A stretch of DNA of 64,000 bases from Candidatus Celerinatantimonas neptuna (GCA_911810475.1 OU461276.1:3845501-3909500); one strand, 5' to 3'. Shown: positions 45,500-55,449, counted from the stretch's first letter. The notes: generated by a model from the sequence alone, not told the origin. Program-made: numbers and translations.

Positions 45500-45790
45500 C
45501 TATCTCTGTAATATTGAATTCACTCGATCTCTGAGCTCTTTTCCCGGTTTAAAATGTGGAACATATTTCCCGGAAAGCTCTACTTTTTCACCAGTTTTTG
45601 GGTTTCGACCGATACGAGGTGCCCGATAGTGTAACGAAAAACTACCAAAACCGCGAATCTCAATTCGATCCCCAGATTGCAATGATGCAGCCATCTGCTC
45701 AAGAATTTCCTTAATTGCCAATTCCATATCTTTGGCAGATAGATGAATATATTTGCTAGACAGTCGTTCTATCAAGTCTGATTTGGTCAT
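45500..45790 (-). CDS. ihfB: Integration host factor beta subunit
   Basis: A 96-aa DNA-bending protein of the HU/IHF family, beta subunit. [32 protein letters not shown] holds the beta-arm with the Pro that intercalates between bases, and FKPGKELRD is the C-terminal signature. The start is ATG 45790 ([10 protein letters not shown]). The longer frame from 45808 has no family support, and CGGGGTG lies upstream of 45790. Position after rpsA is the conserved rpsA-ihfB pair. Confidence 0.96.
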   Translation of the reverse strand: MTKSDLIERLSSKYIHLSAKDMELAIKEILEQMAASLQSGDRIEIRGFGSFSLHYRAPRIGRNPKTGEKVELSGKYVPHFKPGKELRDRVNSILQR

Positions 45791-45876
45791 ATACACCCCG
45801 AGGGTCAATAGTGAAAGACTACTTTCAGTTTAGATTGGAATCAGAGGGGATCAAGCACCCCTCTGAATATTAACGT

Positions 45877-47547
45877 TTATTCGCCTTTAGCCGCTTTAAA
45901 CGCTTCTGCCATGGCATTACCTAACTGTGCATCATCTTGCGCATTCAGACTAGCCATTGCCTCTTTCTCATCAGCTTCATCTTTCGCACGAATTGAAAGG
46001 CTGATGGTGCGGTTTTTACGATCAACACCAACAAATTTAGCATTCACAGCACCACCAACTGATAGTACAGTTGAAGCATCTTCTACACGCTCACGAGAAA
46101 GATCCGCAACGCGTATATAACCTTCAACATTTTCAGCCAGCTCTACAGTGGCACCTTTAGCATCAACGGCTGTTACAGTACCATCAACAATAGCACCTTT
46201 TTTCAAGCTGTCCAGATAGTTATTGAATGGATCTGCAGCAAGCTGTTTAACGCCTAAACTGATACGTTCACGTTCTGCATCCACTTGCAGAACAACGGCT
46301 TCGATTTCGTCGCCTTTTTTGTATTCGCGAACAGCTTCTTCACCAGCCACGTTCCAACTAATATCGGACAAATGAACCAAACCGTCAATACCGCCGTCCA
46401 AACCAATAAAGATACCGAAATCAGTAATTGATTTAATTTTACCAGAAACTCGGTCACCTTTAGCATGATTTTCTGCAAACAGATCCCATGGATTTGCTTT
46501 ACATTGTTTCAGACCTAAAGAAATACGACGACGTTCCTCATCGATATCCAGAACCATAACTTCAACAGCATCACCCACGTTGACAACTTTTGAAGGATGA
46601 ATATTTTTGTTAGTCCAATCCATTTCAGAAACATGGACAAGACCTTCAACACCGTCTTCAATTTCAACGAAGCAACCATAATCAGTCAGATTAGTTACAC
46701 GTCCTTCTAAACGCGCACCTTCTGGATAACGGTTAGCAATTGCACTCCATGGATCTTCACCAAGCTGTTTCAGACCAAGAGATACACGAGTACGTTCACG
46801 ATCGAATTTCAGAACTTTAACAGTGATTTCGTCACCAACATTAACGATTTCACTTGGGTGTTTAACACGTTTCCATGCCATATCAGTGATATGCAACAAA
46901 CCGTCAACACCACCTAAATCAACGAATGCACCATAATCAGTAAGGTTTTTAACAATACCTTTGACTTCTTGGCCTTCCTGCAGATTTTCCAGTAATTGTT
47001 CGCGTTCAGCACTATGTTCTGTTTCAATAACTGCACGACGAGAAACAACAACATTGTTCCGTTTCTGATCTAACTTGATAACCTTGAATTCAAGATCTTT
47101 GCCTTCCAGATGTGAAGTATCACGAACCGGACGAACATCGACCAACGAACCAGGCAAGAATGCGCGAATATTATTAACTTCAACAGTAAAGCCACCTTTC
47201 ACTTTACCATTGATAACACCCGTTACTGTAGCTTGCTCTTCATAAGCTGCTTCAAGTTGTACCCAGGCTTCATGGCGTTTAGCTTTCTCGCGAGACAAGA
47301 TTGTCTCACCGAAGCCATCTTCCACTGCGTCAAGAGCTACATCAACTTCTTGGCCAACTTCAACTTCTAGTTCACCGGCGCTATTTTTAAATTGTTCTGC
47401 AGGAATAGCAGACTCGGATTTCAGGCCTGCATCAACCAGAACCATACCGTTCTGAATAGCAACTACAGTACCTTTAACAATCGAACCAGAACGAAATTCC
47501 AGATCGTGAAGAGACTCTTCAAAGAGTTGAGCAAAAGATTCAGTCAT
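45877..47547 (-). CDS. rpsA: 30S ribosomal protein S1
   Basis: A 556-aa protein with six S1 OB-fold repeats, like E. coli S1 (557). Each repeat shows the pattern V-G-V---T-YG-FV--GG--GL-H-S, for example [24 protein letters not shown] and [23 protein letters not shown]. It unfolds mRNA structure on the 30S subunit. ATG 47547 ([13 protein letters not shown]) is the family start. No Shine-Dalgarno is seen before it; this lack is characteristic of rpsA, whose leader is read through structured RNA and autoregulated. It follows cmk by 102 bases. Confidence 0.96.
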   Translation of the reverse strand: MTESFAQLFEESLHDLEFRSGSIVKGTVVAIQNGMVLVDAGLKSESAIPAEQFKNSAGELEVEVGQEVDVALDAVEDGFGETILSREKAKRHEAWVQLEAAYEEQATVTGVINGKVKGGFTVEVNNIRAFLPGSLVDVRPVRDTSHLEGKDLEFKVIKLDQKRNNVVVSRRAVIETEHSAEREQLLENLQEGQEVKGIVKNLTDYGAFVDLGGVDGLLHITDMAWKRVKHPSEIVNVGDEITVKVLKFDRERTRVSLGLKQLGEDPWSAIANRYPEGARLEGRVTNLTDYGCFVEIEDGVEGLVHVSEMDWTNKNIHPSKVVNVGDAVEVMVLDIDEERRRISLGLKQCKANPWDLFAENHAKGDRVSGKIKSITDFGIFIGLDGGIDGLVHLSDISWNVAGEEAVREYKKGDEIEAVVLQVDAERERISLGVKQLAADPFNNYLDSLKKGAIVDGTVTAVDAKGATVELAENVEGYIRVADLSRERVEDASTVLSVGGAVNAKFVGVDRKNRTISLSIRAKDEADEKEAMASLNAQDDAQLGNAMAEAFKAAKGE

Positions 47548-47649
47548 GTTTAATTTACATAAATAAAAACGACCACTTAGCATCCCGCCAAATGGGGTTA
47601 TTTCAAAAACCCACAATATCCATATCGTAGGGTTACCAATCCCGAAAAA
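47548..47649 (-). promoter_or_regulatory. Structured rpsA leader lacking a Shine-Dalgarno
   Basis: The 102 bases between cmk and rpsA hold short complementary runs (for example GGGTTTTTGAAATAACCCC) and end in TTTATGTAAATTAAAC before the ATG with no GGAG-like element. This agrees with the known S1 autoregulatory leader design in gammaproteobacteria. Structures were not computed. Confidence 0.5.
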
Positions 47650-48333
47650 TTATCGGGTTATTCTTAAGTCGATATAAGCAATTGCCTGGGTAACGACTTC
47701 ATCGATACTAAGTTCTGAAGAATCGATGATCAACGCATCGCTCGCGGGCTTCAAAGGAGCTATAGAACGATTTCGATCTCGTTCATCTCTAATCTTAATA
47801 TCACTTAAAAGGCCTTCGAATTTAACACTAAAACCATTCTCCTGCAACTGCTTATAACGTCGGATTGCACGTTTTTCAGCACTTGCATCCAGAAAAATTT
47901 TAGCTGTAGCTTCAGGAAATACAACCGACCCCATATCGCGGCCGTCGGCAACAAGCCCAGGCATTCGCCTAAAAGCACGTTGCCTTCTCAATAAAGCTTC
48001 CCTTACACGAGGAAAAGCAGCGATAGTTGAAGCTGCAGCCCCGGTATTCTCATGCCTAAGTTCAACGGAAACATCTTCCCCTTCAAGAATGACTTTAACC
48101 AGACCCGTATTAATTTGCTTAAAACATACATCAAGATGAGAAGCTAACCGATATAAGGCTTCTTCATTATCCATATCAACATTATGATGTAAGGCAGCTA
48201 ATGCAAGCACACGATAAATAGCACCACTATCGAGAAGATGGAAACCCAATTTTTCTGCGAGTTTAACACATAGAGTTCCTTTTCCCACGCCACTTGGGCC
48301 ATCCACTGTGATCACAGGGCATAGTTCTGTCAT
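47650..48333 (-). CDS. cmk: Cytidylate kinase
   Basis: A 227-aa nucleoside monophosphate kinase, same length as E. coli Cmk. The P-loop GPSGVGKG is at 12-19. The CMP-binding insertion and [10 protein letters not shown] and [15 protein letters not shown] match the family. It phosphorylates CMP and dCMP. ATG 48333 has GGAGG with a five-base spacer. The frame continues to 48351 without support. It is first in the cmk-rpsA-ihfB cluster. Confidence 0.95.
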   Translation of the reverse strand: MTELCPVITVDGPSGVGKGTLCVKLAEKLGFHLLDSGAIYRVLALAALHHNVDMDNEEALYRLASHLDVCFKQINTGLVKVILEGEDVSVELRHENTGAAASTIAAFPRVREALLRRQRAFRRMPGLVADGRDMGSVVFPEATAKIFLDASAEKRAIRRYKQLQENGFSVKFEGLLSDIKIRDERDRNRSIAPLKPASDALIIDSSELSIDEVVTQAIAYIDLRITR

Positions 48334-48665
48334 GAGACCTCCATCTGACAACTATCAACAAACTATTTTATAGCTAGTTGTTTTGATAGTTAAAATTTCC
48401 AAATAAGCGCATATACGCCTAAATACCCCAATTGAAACATTGCTGCATTCATTGATGTCGGTTTAGGTCAAAAGTCATATCCATTGGCTTAACCAGCACA
48501 CAATCACAGCAGAATTAATCTCTCAATATCACATATCCATGTATTATACTTAACTTAAAATGAAAAAGGAGCGATATAAATTATAACTATCTCATTGAAG
48601 TAACTTGACGTTTATCATTTTTCCCCTCTACAGTGGCTTTATCAGAATTCACTGCGTTACTTATC
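48334..48665. other. Intergenic region between cmk and the dGTPase-like gene
   Basis: 332 bases with divergent promoters for cmk (minus) and the plus-strand gene. I see no RNA motif, repeat or further reading frame. TGTATTATACTTAACTTA near 48540-48556 includes TATACT-like sequence, a candidate -10, with no clear partner. Confidence 0.35.
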
Positions 48666-49973
48666 ATGGATTACAAAATTAAGAAACAAGCAGAAATTTG
48701 GGAACAAAGGCCAAACATGCAGCTACCGACCCGAGCTCATGACCCAAGAAGTCCATGGCAAAGGGACAGAGGCAGAATATTACACTCCGCAGCATTTCGA
48801 CGATTGCAAAGCAAAACTCAGGTTCTGGGCATAGGAAACAACGATTTCTACCGGACAAGGCTCACCCACTCACTCGAAGTTTCTCAAATTGGTACAGGCA
48901 TTATCAGCCAATTGCAAAAATTAGCGAATGAATCTATACCACTCCCTGATCCTGTTCTCATTGAAGGCCTGTGTCTGGCCCATGATATTGGTCATCCTCC
49001 ATTTGGTCATGGTGGAGAAGTCGCCCTAAATTATATGATGCGCAATGATGGCGGGTTTGAAGGAAATGCTCAGACTTTTCGAATATTAACAAAATTAGAG
49101 CCTTACACACCAGAACATGGAATGAACCTAACCAGAAGAACACTACTGGGTGTACTCAAATATCCGGTACTTATGAATCGGGTCACCCGTCAGACACATC
49201 CGGCAAGTATCGCAAATTTCAGACAGCTTAAAGCATCTGACTGGCTCCCAGCCAAAGGATTATATCTTGATGATGGATCCGAATATCAATGGGTCATTAA
49301 GCCTCTCACTGATAATGACCAAAATTATTTACACCAAGTAGAAGGCGAAGGCGTTAAAACTCATCGAAAAAGTCTCCATAAATCATTTGACTGTTCAATC
49401 ATGGATCTGGCTGACGATATTGCCTACGGTGTACACGATTTAGAAGACGCTGTTGTCATGGGATTACTCCATCGTGATATCTGGCAACATCAGATAGTCG
49501 AATTTATTTATACACTCCCCGGATGTTGGCTAACACAACATATTGATACAATTACCAATCAATTATTCAGTGTTTATCATTATGATCAAAAAGATGCAAT
49601 TGGTGCACTGGTCAATGCATTCATCACAGCTATTTATATTGATCAACAAGTCGGGATTGACGAACCACTTATTGCTTATCAGGCAATCATGGACAAACCA
49701 TATCGATCGGCATTAGACCATCTTAAAAATTTTGTGATGGATTATGTCATTCAAACACCCGATATAGAACAGGTCAGATATCGTGGACAACAAACCATAA
49801 TGGAACTGTTTGAAGCTTTTACCAGTGACCCACTCAGGTTATTACCAATCAATACGCGACGACGTTGGCAAAAAGCCCAAGATGGAGGAAATCAGCGTCG
49901 AATTATTGCCGATTATATTGCCGGTATGACAGATGAATATGCAACCCGTCTACACCAAACATTATTTGGATAA
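48666..49973 (+). CDS. dgt: dGTPase-like HD-domain deoxyguanosinetriphosphate triphosphohydrolase
   Basis: A 435-aa HD-superfamily triphosphohydrolase. The metal ligands are visible as His68 in RTRLTHSLEVSQIG and His106-Asp107 in CLAHDIGHPPFGHGG, with a further Asp in MDLADDIAYGVHDLED. The N-terminal PWQRDRGRILHSAAFRRLQSKTQV is a strong match to dGTPase-like proteins of the non-E. coli type. It hydrolyses dGTP (and perhaps other dNTPs) to deoxynucleoside and triphosphate. ATG 48666 begins MDYKIKKQAE. The GTG at 48633 would add eleven residues and neither has a good ribosome site. Confidence 0.87.
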   Translation: MDYKIKKQAEIWEQRPNMQLPTRAHDPRSPWQRDRGRILHSAAFRRLQSKTQVLGIGNNDFYRTRLTHSLEVSQIGTGIISQLQKLANESIPLPDPVLIEGLCLAHDIGHPPFGHGGEVALNYMMRNDGGFEGNAQTFRILTKLEPYTPEHGMNLTRRTLLGVLKYPVLMNRVTRQTHPASIANFRQLKASDWLPAKGLYLDDGSEYQWVIKPLTDNDQNYLHQVEGEGVKTHRKSLHKSFDCSIMDLADDIAYGVHDLEDAVVMGLLHRDIWQHQIVEFIYTLPGCWLTQHIDTITNQLFSVYHYDQKDAIGALVNAFITAIYIDQQVGIDEPLIAYQAIMDKPYRSALDHLKNFVMDYVIQTPDIEQVRYRGQQTIMELFEAFTSDPLRLLPINTRRRWQKAQDGGNQRRIIADYIAGMTDEYATRLHQTLFG

Positions 49974-49998
49974 AAAAAGCCCGTTCAAAAGAACGGGC
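49972..49998 (-). terminator. Intrinsic terminator for the GAF-domain gene
   Basis: Stem GCCCGTTC (49979-49986) and GAACGGGC (49991-49998) with a four-base loop. On the minus strand it is followed by TTTTTTTA, so it ends the minus-strand GAF gene. On the plus strand it directly follows the dGTPase stop (49971-49973) without a T-run. Confidence 0.85.
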
Positions 49999-50035
49999 AA
50001 AGCTAGGGACATATCGTATTAATAAATACGATACC

Positions 50036-50470
50036 TTACAAATCGGCCTGATTTGGGGCTAAATTATATTGAATGTAATCTTTAGCCATCATTTCAATCA
50101 GGTAAATATCATGCTCGCTAAATCCGTCAGGCTTACTTTGTGTAGAGCTAAAATTTAGCGTTCCAAATACTGTATTACGAATAATGAGTGGATAACCAAT
50201 ATATGCATGGATAGACGTAACAATTTCGACGTGTCCTAATCGAATCAAATCACGCTGATTATTTGGCGAATTAAAAGTCACCAAACCTTGTTTTTGCATC
50301 ACCTGCTCGCAAAAAGTCCCACAACGATCAAAGCTATCACCGGACTCAAGCATTGGGTATGCATCAGCATGATGAATGACTGTCAAATGGCGACCACAAC
50401 AAACTGTTACTGCTCCGCTCTCCATTCCTAAAGCTGCGCAACCATCATTTAACCAAGTTTGCCAGTCCAT
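50036..50470 (-). CDS. Small GAF-domain protein
   Basis: A 144-aa protein almost entirely a GAF domain: an N-terminal ALGMESGAVTVCCGRHLTVIHH strand region, a central helix with GTFCEQVMQKQG and HAYIGYPLIIRNTVFGTLNFSS, the last typical of GAF, and SEHDIYLIEMMAKDYI at the end. It contains several Cys (CC near residue 24, Cys50, Cys54), which may bind a ligand or metal or form disulfides; this is unproven. No output domain is attached, so it may act with a partner. Terminated by the hairpin at 49972-49998. Confidence 0.83.
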   Translation of the reverse strand: MDWQTWLNDGCAALGMESGAVTVCCGRHLTVIHHADAYPMLESGDSFDRCGTFCEQVMQKQGLVTFNSPNNQRDLIRLGHVEIVTSIHAYIGYPLIIRNTVFGTLNFSSTQSKPDGFSEHDIYLIEMMAKDYIQYNLAPNQADL

Positions 50471-50624
50471 ATCGGCACCTCACTACTCACTTCGTTTCCT
50501 ATAAACATACAAAAGTCATACCAATAATATTGGAAATAGGCTTACAAAAGTAACCAATTGAAATAAAATGAGTTATTTCTACAAAGAAAAATTACAATTT
50601 AAGGATGACATTATTTTGTCATGA

Positions 50625-50687
50625 AATTGCAAAATGCAAATGACAAAACACCCAAGATAGTTTGCAATTTGCTAAATACAGCAAATT
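50625..50687. promoter_or_regulatory. Cluster of TTTGCA/TGCAAA motifs and an 8-bp inverted repeat
   Basis: The 239 bases between the GAF gene and sanA contain TTGCAAAATGCAAA (near 50625), TTTGCAATTTGCT (near 50661), and a perfect inverted repeat AATTTGCT (50666-50673) with AGCAAATT (50680-50687), loop AAATAC. No T-run follows on either strand. The motifs could be operator sites of a regulator of the GAF gene or part of the sanA 3' end. Unidentified. Confidence 0.4.
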
Positions 50688-50709
50688 TTAAACGCTTAAA
50701 AAACCTGAC

Positions 50710-51348
50710 TTAAAAAGCTGTTAACTTTTTCCATTGTGGATGTTTTGATAATGGCCAAATCACATATAATTCGACAACAGCTAATACACGAGCCCCAACT
50801 TCCCTTAAACGGGTTCGCCAGTAATAAGCTAATGGAGCATCTTTGGCAACAAGCCCCACACAATCAAGCCTGAAAAATCTTGCAATGAACAATGCCCGCG
50901 TCAAATGAAATCGTTGAGATACAATAATAAAATGCTCTTGACCAAAAACTTGCTTAGCCCTTAATACCGAATCCAGCGTCCGAAATCCTGCATTATCAAT
51001 CTCAATAACCTGCCTTGGAACACCTCTTTTCACAAGATCATGCAACATTGTCAAAGGTTCATTGTAATAACGAGAAGCCCTATCACCGCTGACAATAATT
51101 CGTTTTACTTTACCATCCCGGTACAGTTGGACAGTTCGGATAACCCGGTTCATGTAAAAAGGGTTTAACCTACGCCCAACATATTTACTCGTCCCTAAAA
51201 CAAGGGCAGTTGGTTTAGATGGAATTTGTTGAATATTCTGATAAATAAGATGTCTGGTCGACCATCGCATTCCCTGATCGATCCCGATACATATAACAAG
51301 GAAAAATACAACTACGACAACTAACCATACCAAATATTTATACAGCAA
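50710..51348 (-). CDS. sanA: SanA/YdcF-family (DUF218) membrane protein
   Basis: A 212-aa protein with an N-terminal membrane helix (residues 5-25) and a periplasmic DUF218 domain. Features are TALVLGTSKYVGRRLNPFYMNRV, RIIVSGDRASRYYNEPLTM, RTLDSVLRAKQVFG, FIIVSQRFHLTRALFIARF and LREVGARVLAVVELY. These agree with SanA, linked in E. coli to vancomycin exclusion at high temperature and envelope integrity. The catalytic role of the fold is not known. It lies between the GAF gene and the opp operon terminator. Confidence 0.87.
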   Translation of the reverse strand: MLYKYLVWLVVVVVFFLVICIGIDQGMRWSTRHLIYQNIQQIPSKPTALVLGTSKYVGRRLNPFYMNRVIRTVQLYRDGKVKRIIVSGDRASRYYNEPLTMLHDLVKRGVPRQVIEIDNAGFRTLDSVLRAKQVFGQEHFIIVSQRFHLTRALFIARFFRLDCVGLVAKDAPLAYYWRTRLREVGARVLAVVELYVIWPLSKHPQWKKLTAF

Positions 51349-51504
51349 TTGCCTCTCCTAACACTTACTTCATCTTACTTAATTAAGATCTGAATCATAT
51401 ACCCGGCAATGACATCCTTATCCAATAATTGAAAATACCTTATTGAACGATATTTCACACTTCATCTTGTAAAGCTAAACTATACAAGCAATATCTGATT
51501 ACAA

Positions 51505-51538
51505 TATAAAAATGCCCTGACCATGACAGTACAGGGCA
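51505..51538 (-). terminator. Terminator of the opp operon
   Basis: On the minus strand TGCCCTG (51538-51532) and CAGGGCA (51519-51513) form a 7-bp stem with a 12-base loop, followed by TTTTTATA. It lies 22 bases beyond the oppF stop. Confidence 0.88.
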
Positions 51539-51560
51539 TCGATCATATCGTGAAAATTAC

Positions 51561-52550
51561 TCAGACGCTAACCTTTATACATGAAACCTGGTGCGACTCA
51601 GTCCCTTTCAAAATAGGTTTCTCCTTCGCACACTCCTCTGTTGCCAAAGGACAGCGCGTTCTAAATACGCATCCTGAAGGAGGATTAATCGGCGAAGGTA
51701 AATCCCCTTCCAACAAATCAATCTTCTTATTCCGCTCTAAATCAGGATCAGGAATTGGAACCGCTGTCATAAGCGCTTTAGTATACGGATGAGATGGATT
51801 ATTAAACAATTCATCCGAAGTCCCTGTTTCCACAGCATTTCCCAGATACATGACCAAAACCCGATCTGAAATATGTTTCACAACTGACAAGTCATGAGCA
51901 ATGAAAATAAGACTTAGGCCCATTTCCTGCTGCAACTCTTTAAGCAAATTAACGACCTGAGCTTGAATTGACACATCAAGTGCCGATACAGGTTCATCAC
52001 AGATAATCATCTTCGGCTCAAGAATTAATGCCCTGGCAATTCCGATGCGTTGACATTGCCCACCCGAAAATTCATGAGGATAACGGTTAATCACATTTGG
52101 TAATAAACCAACCCGCATCATGATCGACTTCACTTTATCTTTAACTTCCCGATTACGCATATGAGGGAAGAATGTTTTTAACGGTTCAGCAATAATTTCA
52201 CCAATAGTCATCCGCGGATTTAACGATGCTAAAGGATCCTGAAATATCATTTGGATATCTTGCCGGGTTTCACGCAGCTCTTTTTTATTCAGCTTTGTCA
52301 AATCTCTGCCAAGCCAGACGACTTTACCTGCATGTGCTTCGAGCAATCCAATAATAGCCCTGGCAAATGTCGATTTACCACAACCGGATTCACCAACAAC
52401 ACCTAATGTTTCACCCTGATAGATTCGAACATTAACCCCATCAACGGCTTTTAACGTACTAGGCTTAGCCCACGGCCAACCTCGGGAATTTTTTATATCA
52501 AAATAAACTTTCAATTGCTCGACATCGAGTAGCAATGTTTTTTCACTCAT
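51561..52550 (-). CDS. oppF: Oligopeptide ABC transporter ATP-binding protein OppF
   Basis: A 329-aa ABC ATPase. Walker A GESGCGKST is at 53-61, the signature is HEFSGGQCQRIGIARALI and Walker B IICDEPVSALD. The C-terminal oligopeptide-binding extension has CVFRTRCPLATEEC, the Cys cluster typical of OppD/F C-terminal domains. ATG 52550 overlaps oppD by four bases (ATGA). It powers oligopeptide import with OppD. Last gene of the operon before the terminator. Confidence 0.95.
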   Translation of the reverse strand: MSEKTLLLDVEQLKVYFDIKNSRGWPWAKPSTLKAVDGVNVRIYQGETLGVVGESGCGKSTFARAIIGLLEAHAGKVVWLGRDLTKLNKKELRETRQDIQMIFQDPLASLNPRMTIGEIIAEPLKTFFPHMRNREVKDKVKSIMMRVGLLPNVINRYPHEFSGGQCQRIGIARALILEPKMIICDEPVSALDVSIQAQVVNLLKELQQEMGLSLIFIAHDLSVVKHISDRVLVMYLGNAVETGTSDELFNNPSHPYTKALMTAVPIPDPDLERNKKIDLLEGDLPSPINPPSGCVFRTRCPLATEECAKEKPILKGTESHQVSCIKVSV

Positions 52551-53521
52551 TTTGATACCTCCAGATCCCATTCCCAAAAACACGCACGTTTACGGGCATT
52601 ACCAAACTCTTTAAGCTCTGGAGCATCAGCACTGCATGACGGCATTGCACGCTCGCATCGTTCCTGAAAAGGACACCCTTTCGGTAATTTCAACAAATTG
52701 GGTGGATTTCCCGGAATAGTCGGCAAAAACTCACCTTCAGTATCAAGTCGGGGGATCGCTTTCAATAACCCTTCGGTGTATGGATGACTCGGAGAATAGA
52801 AGACTTCATGGGCCGTTCCATACTCCATGGTCCTTCCGGCATACATCACCAGAACTTTATCACAAATTCCAGCCACAACGCCCAGGTCATGAGTAATCAT
52901 GATAATTGCCGTGTTAAAATCATCTTTAAGTTCATTCAATAACTGCATTATCTGAGCCTGAACCGTTACATCAAGAGCAGTTGTCGGTTCATCAGCAATC
53001 AACAACTGAGGACGACATAACAAAGCCATAGCAATCATCACACGTTGACGCATACCACCAGAAAACTCATGAGGATACATATTCATCCGTTTACGAGCTT
53101 CAGGCATTTTAACCGCATCAAGCATTTTTGTAGATTCAGCAAACGCTTCTTTTGATGTCATTCCTTTATGCTGACGCAGAACCTCAATAAGCTGCTTCCC
53201 CACTTTCATATATGGGTTTAAGCTCGTCATAGGGTCCTGAAAGATCATTGCAATTTTCTCAGCCCTAATCTTATTGAGCTCATGCTCTGGAAGATTTAGA
53301 ATTTCACGCCCTTCAAATTTAGCACTCCCTGAAATAATTCCATTTGAAGCTAAAAGTCCCATCAAAGAAAAAGCAGTCTGACTTTTACCTGAACCTGATT
53401 CCCCGACAATTCCTAATGTCTGTCCGGCTTCAAGACTAAAATTCAGATCATTTACTGCAGTAACCGTTCCGTCCGGTGTCGAAAACTCAACCCGCAGATC
53501 TTTTACATCTAATAAATTCAT
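52547..53521 (-). CDS. oppD: Oligopeptide ABC transporter ATP-binding protein OppD
   Basis: A 324-aa ABC ATPase with Walker A GESGSGKS at 40-47, Q-loop MIFQDPMTSLNP, signature HEFSGGMRQRVMIAMALL, Walker B LLIADEPTTALD and the C-terminal CPFQERCERAMPSC Cys motif. It pairs with OppF. It follows oppC by 30 bases and overlaps oppF. Confidence 0.95.
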   Translation of the reverse strand: MNLLDVKDLRVEFSTPDGTVTAVNDLNFSLEAGQTLGIVGESGSGKSQTAFSLMGLLASNGIISGSAKFEGREILNLPEHELNKIRAEKIAMIFQDPMTSLNPYMKVGKQLIEVLRQHKGMTSKEAFAESTKMLDAVKMPEARKRMNMYPHEFSGGMRQRVMIAMALLCRPQLLIADEPTTALDVTVQAQIMQLLNELKDDFNTAIIMITHDLGVVAGICDKVLVMYAGRTMEYGTAHEVFYSPSHPYTEGLLKAIPRLDTEGEFLPTIPGNPPNLLKLPKGCPFQERCERAMPSCSADAPELKEFGNARKRACFWEWDLEVSK

Positions 53522-53551
53522 TGGTTATTCCTTCGTTACCGAGCCGTCTGA

Positions 53552-54466
53552 TTATCGATCTTTCGGGTCAAGTGCATCACGTAGCCCATCACCGATAAAG
53601 TTAAAACAAAACAGCGTAATAACCATAAAAGCACCAGGAACCAATAACTGCCAAATCGCAATATTCATATTTTGCGATCCATCCTGTAACAAAGCCCCCC
53701 AACTGGTCATCGGTTCTTGAACACCTAAGCCTAAGAAGCTTAAGAATGATTCCAATAAAATCATATTAGGAACCAACAAAGTCGCGTAAACAGCCACAAT
53801 TCCCAAAACGTTCGGAATAATATGTTTAGTGATAATATTCCATTTTGAAACGCCACAAACTTCAGCTGCCTCAATAAATTCTTTATTACGCAAACTTAAT
53901 GTCTGACCACGAACGACCCTTGCCATATCGAGCCAAGATACAGCTCCGATCGCAACAAAAATAAGGAAAATATCTCGACCAAAAAAGGTCACCAATAAAA
54001 TAACCAGAAACATAAATGGAATCGAATACAAAATTTCCAAAATACGCATCATAATACGGTCAACACCACCACCGATGAAACCAGATGTTGCACCATATAA
54101 TGTTCCAATAACAACAGCGACAAGCGCACCGAGAACACCGACCATTAAAGATATCCGGCCTCCCAATAACGAGCGTACAAACAAATCTCGACCTAACGAA
54201 TCCGTTCCGAAATAGTGCCCATCGGCCCAGGAAGGCGCTGAGGAGATATGAACCCAATCAGTCGCATCAAATGGATACTGAGAAAAATAAGGGCCAATTA
54301 ATACAAATAGAATAATAAATACTAATATAGCCATACTTGTCATCGCCGCGTGATTCCGGCGAAAACGACGAAAGGCATCCTGCCATAAACTACGGCCTTC
54401 CACTTCGAGCTGTTCAGCTAGATTATCTGCAACAGCCTGACCTGATTTTTTAGAGAAAAACAACAT
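53552..54466 (-). CDS. oppC: Oligopeptide ABC transporter permease OppC
   Basis: A 304-aa permease with six helices. The N-terminal extension and PYFSQYPFDATDWV, then GTDSLGRDLFVRSLLGGRISLMVG, and the EAA loop region EFIEAAEVCGVSKWNIITKHIIPN are diagnostic. It ends with MVITLFCFNFIGDGLRDALDPKDR. It forms the pore with OppB. oppB ends 14 bases before it. Confidence 0.95.
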   Translation of the reverse strand: MLFFSKKSGQAVADNLAEQLEVEGRSLWQDAFRRFRRNHAAMTSMAILVFIILFVLIGPYFSQYPFDATDWVHISSAPSWADGHYFGTDSLGRDLFVRSLLGGRISLMVGVLGALVAVVIGTLYGATSGFIGGGVDRIMMRILEILYSIPFMFLVILLVTFFGRDIFLIFVAIGAVSWLDMARVVRGQTLSLRNKEFIEAAEVCGVSKWNIITKHIIPNVLGIVAVYATLLVPNMILLESFLSFLGLGVQEPMTSWGALLQDGSQNMNIAIWQLLVPGAFMVITLFCFNFIGDGLRDALDPKDR

Positions 54467-54480
54467 AATTCAGGCTGCTC

Positions 54481-55401
54481 CTAAATACGGATCTTCGGAT
54501 CGACCATCGCTAATAAAATATCGACAATCGCATTAAAAAAGATAGTCAGTGCCCCAATCACAACAGTAACCCCCAAAACTAACGAATAATCTCGGTTTAA
54601 TGCTCCATTGATAAACAACTGACCAATTCCAGGAAGCCCAAAGATCGTTTCAATGACAACTGAACCTGTAATAATGCCGACAAAAGCTGGCCCCATATAC
54701 GAAATCACCGGAAGCAAAGCAGGACGCAAAGCATGTTTTAAGACAACACGTAGATAAGGCAACCCTTTTGCCTTCGCAGTTCGAATAAAATTCGAATGCA
54801 GTGTTTCAATCATACTACCCCGGGTTATACGGGCAAACGTTGCAACATATAACATTGCCATCCCTACAACCGGTAATACCATGTGCCGAAAATCACCACC
54901 ATTCCACCCTCCAGCTGGCAGAATTTTCAGTCCCAAGGCAAAAATGTAAATAAGCACCGGTGCAATAACAAACGATGGCATGACCACACCAATCATCGCT
55001 GTTGACATTGGCGCATAATCTAGCCATGTATTTTGTTTCAATGCTGCGATTGTTCCTACACTGACCCCCATCAAGACAGCAAAAATAAAGGCATAAAACC
55101 CAATTTTCGCTGAAACAGGTAAAGATGATTCAATTAATGATGTCACATCTTTATCTTTATATTTGAATGAAGGTCCTAAATCACCGCGCAACATGTTTTT
55201 CATGTAATTGAAATATTGCACAACCAATGGTTTATCCAAACCATATTTAGCATTCAGGTTCGCTTCCACAGCAGGCGGTAGTGCACGCTCACTTGAAAAC
55301 GGGTTCCCAGGTGCAAAACGCATCATAAAAAATGATACGGTGATTAACACCAACAACGTAGGAATTGCTTCCAACGCCCTTTTAAAAATAAACTTTAACA
55401 T
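54481..55401 (-). CDS. oppB: Oligopeptide ABC transporter permease OppB
   Basis: A 306-aa permease with six helices. RFAPGNPFSSERALPPAVEANLNAKYGLDKPL is the periplasmic loop typical of OppB and FIRTAKAKGLPYLRVVLKHALRPALLPVI is the EAA coupling loop. ETIFGLPGIGQLFINGALNRDY follows. With OppC it makes the membrane channel. A hairpin lies between it and oppA. Confidence 0.95.
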   Translation of the reverse strand: MLKFIFKRALEAIPTLLVLITVSFFMMRFAPGNPFSSERALPPAVEANLNAKYGLDKPLVVQYFNYMKNMLRGDLGPSFKYKDKDVTSLIESSLPVSAKIGFYAFIFAVLMGVSVGTIAALKQNTWLDYAPMSTAMIGVVMPSFVIAPVLIYIFALGLKILPAGGWNGGDFRHMVLPVVGMAMLYVATFARITRGSMIETLHSNFIRTAKAKGLPYLRVVLKHALRPALLPVISYMGPAFVGIITGSVVIETIFGLPGIGQLFINGALNRDYSLVLGVTVVIGALTIFFNAIVDILLAMVDPKIRI

Positions 55402-55449
55402 AAACTAGTCTCGTTCGAGATTCGTTACCATAATCTTAAGTGCATGAAA

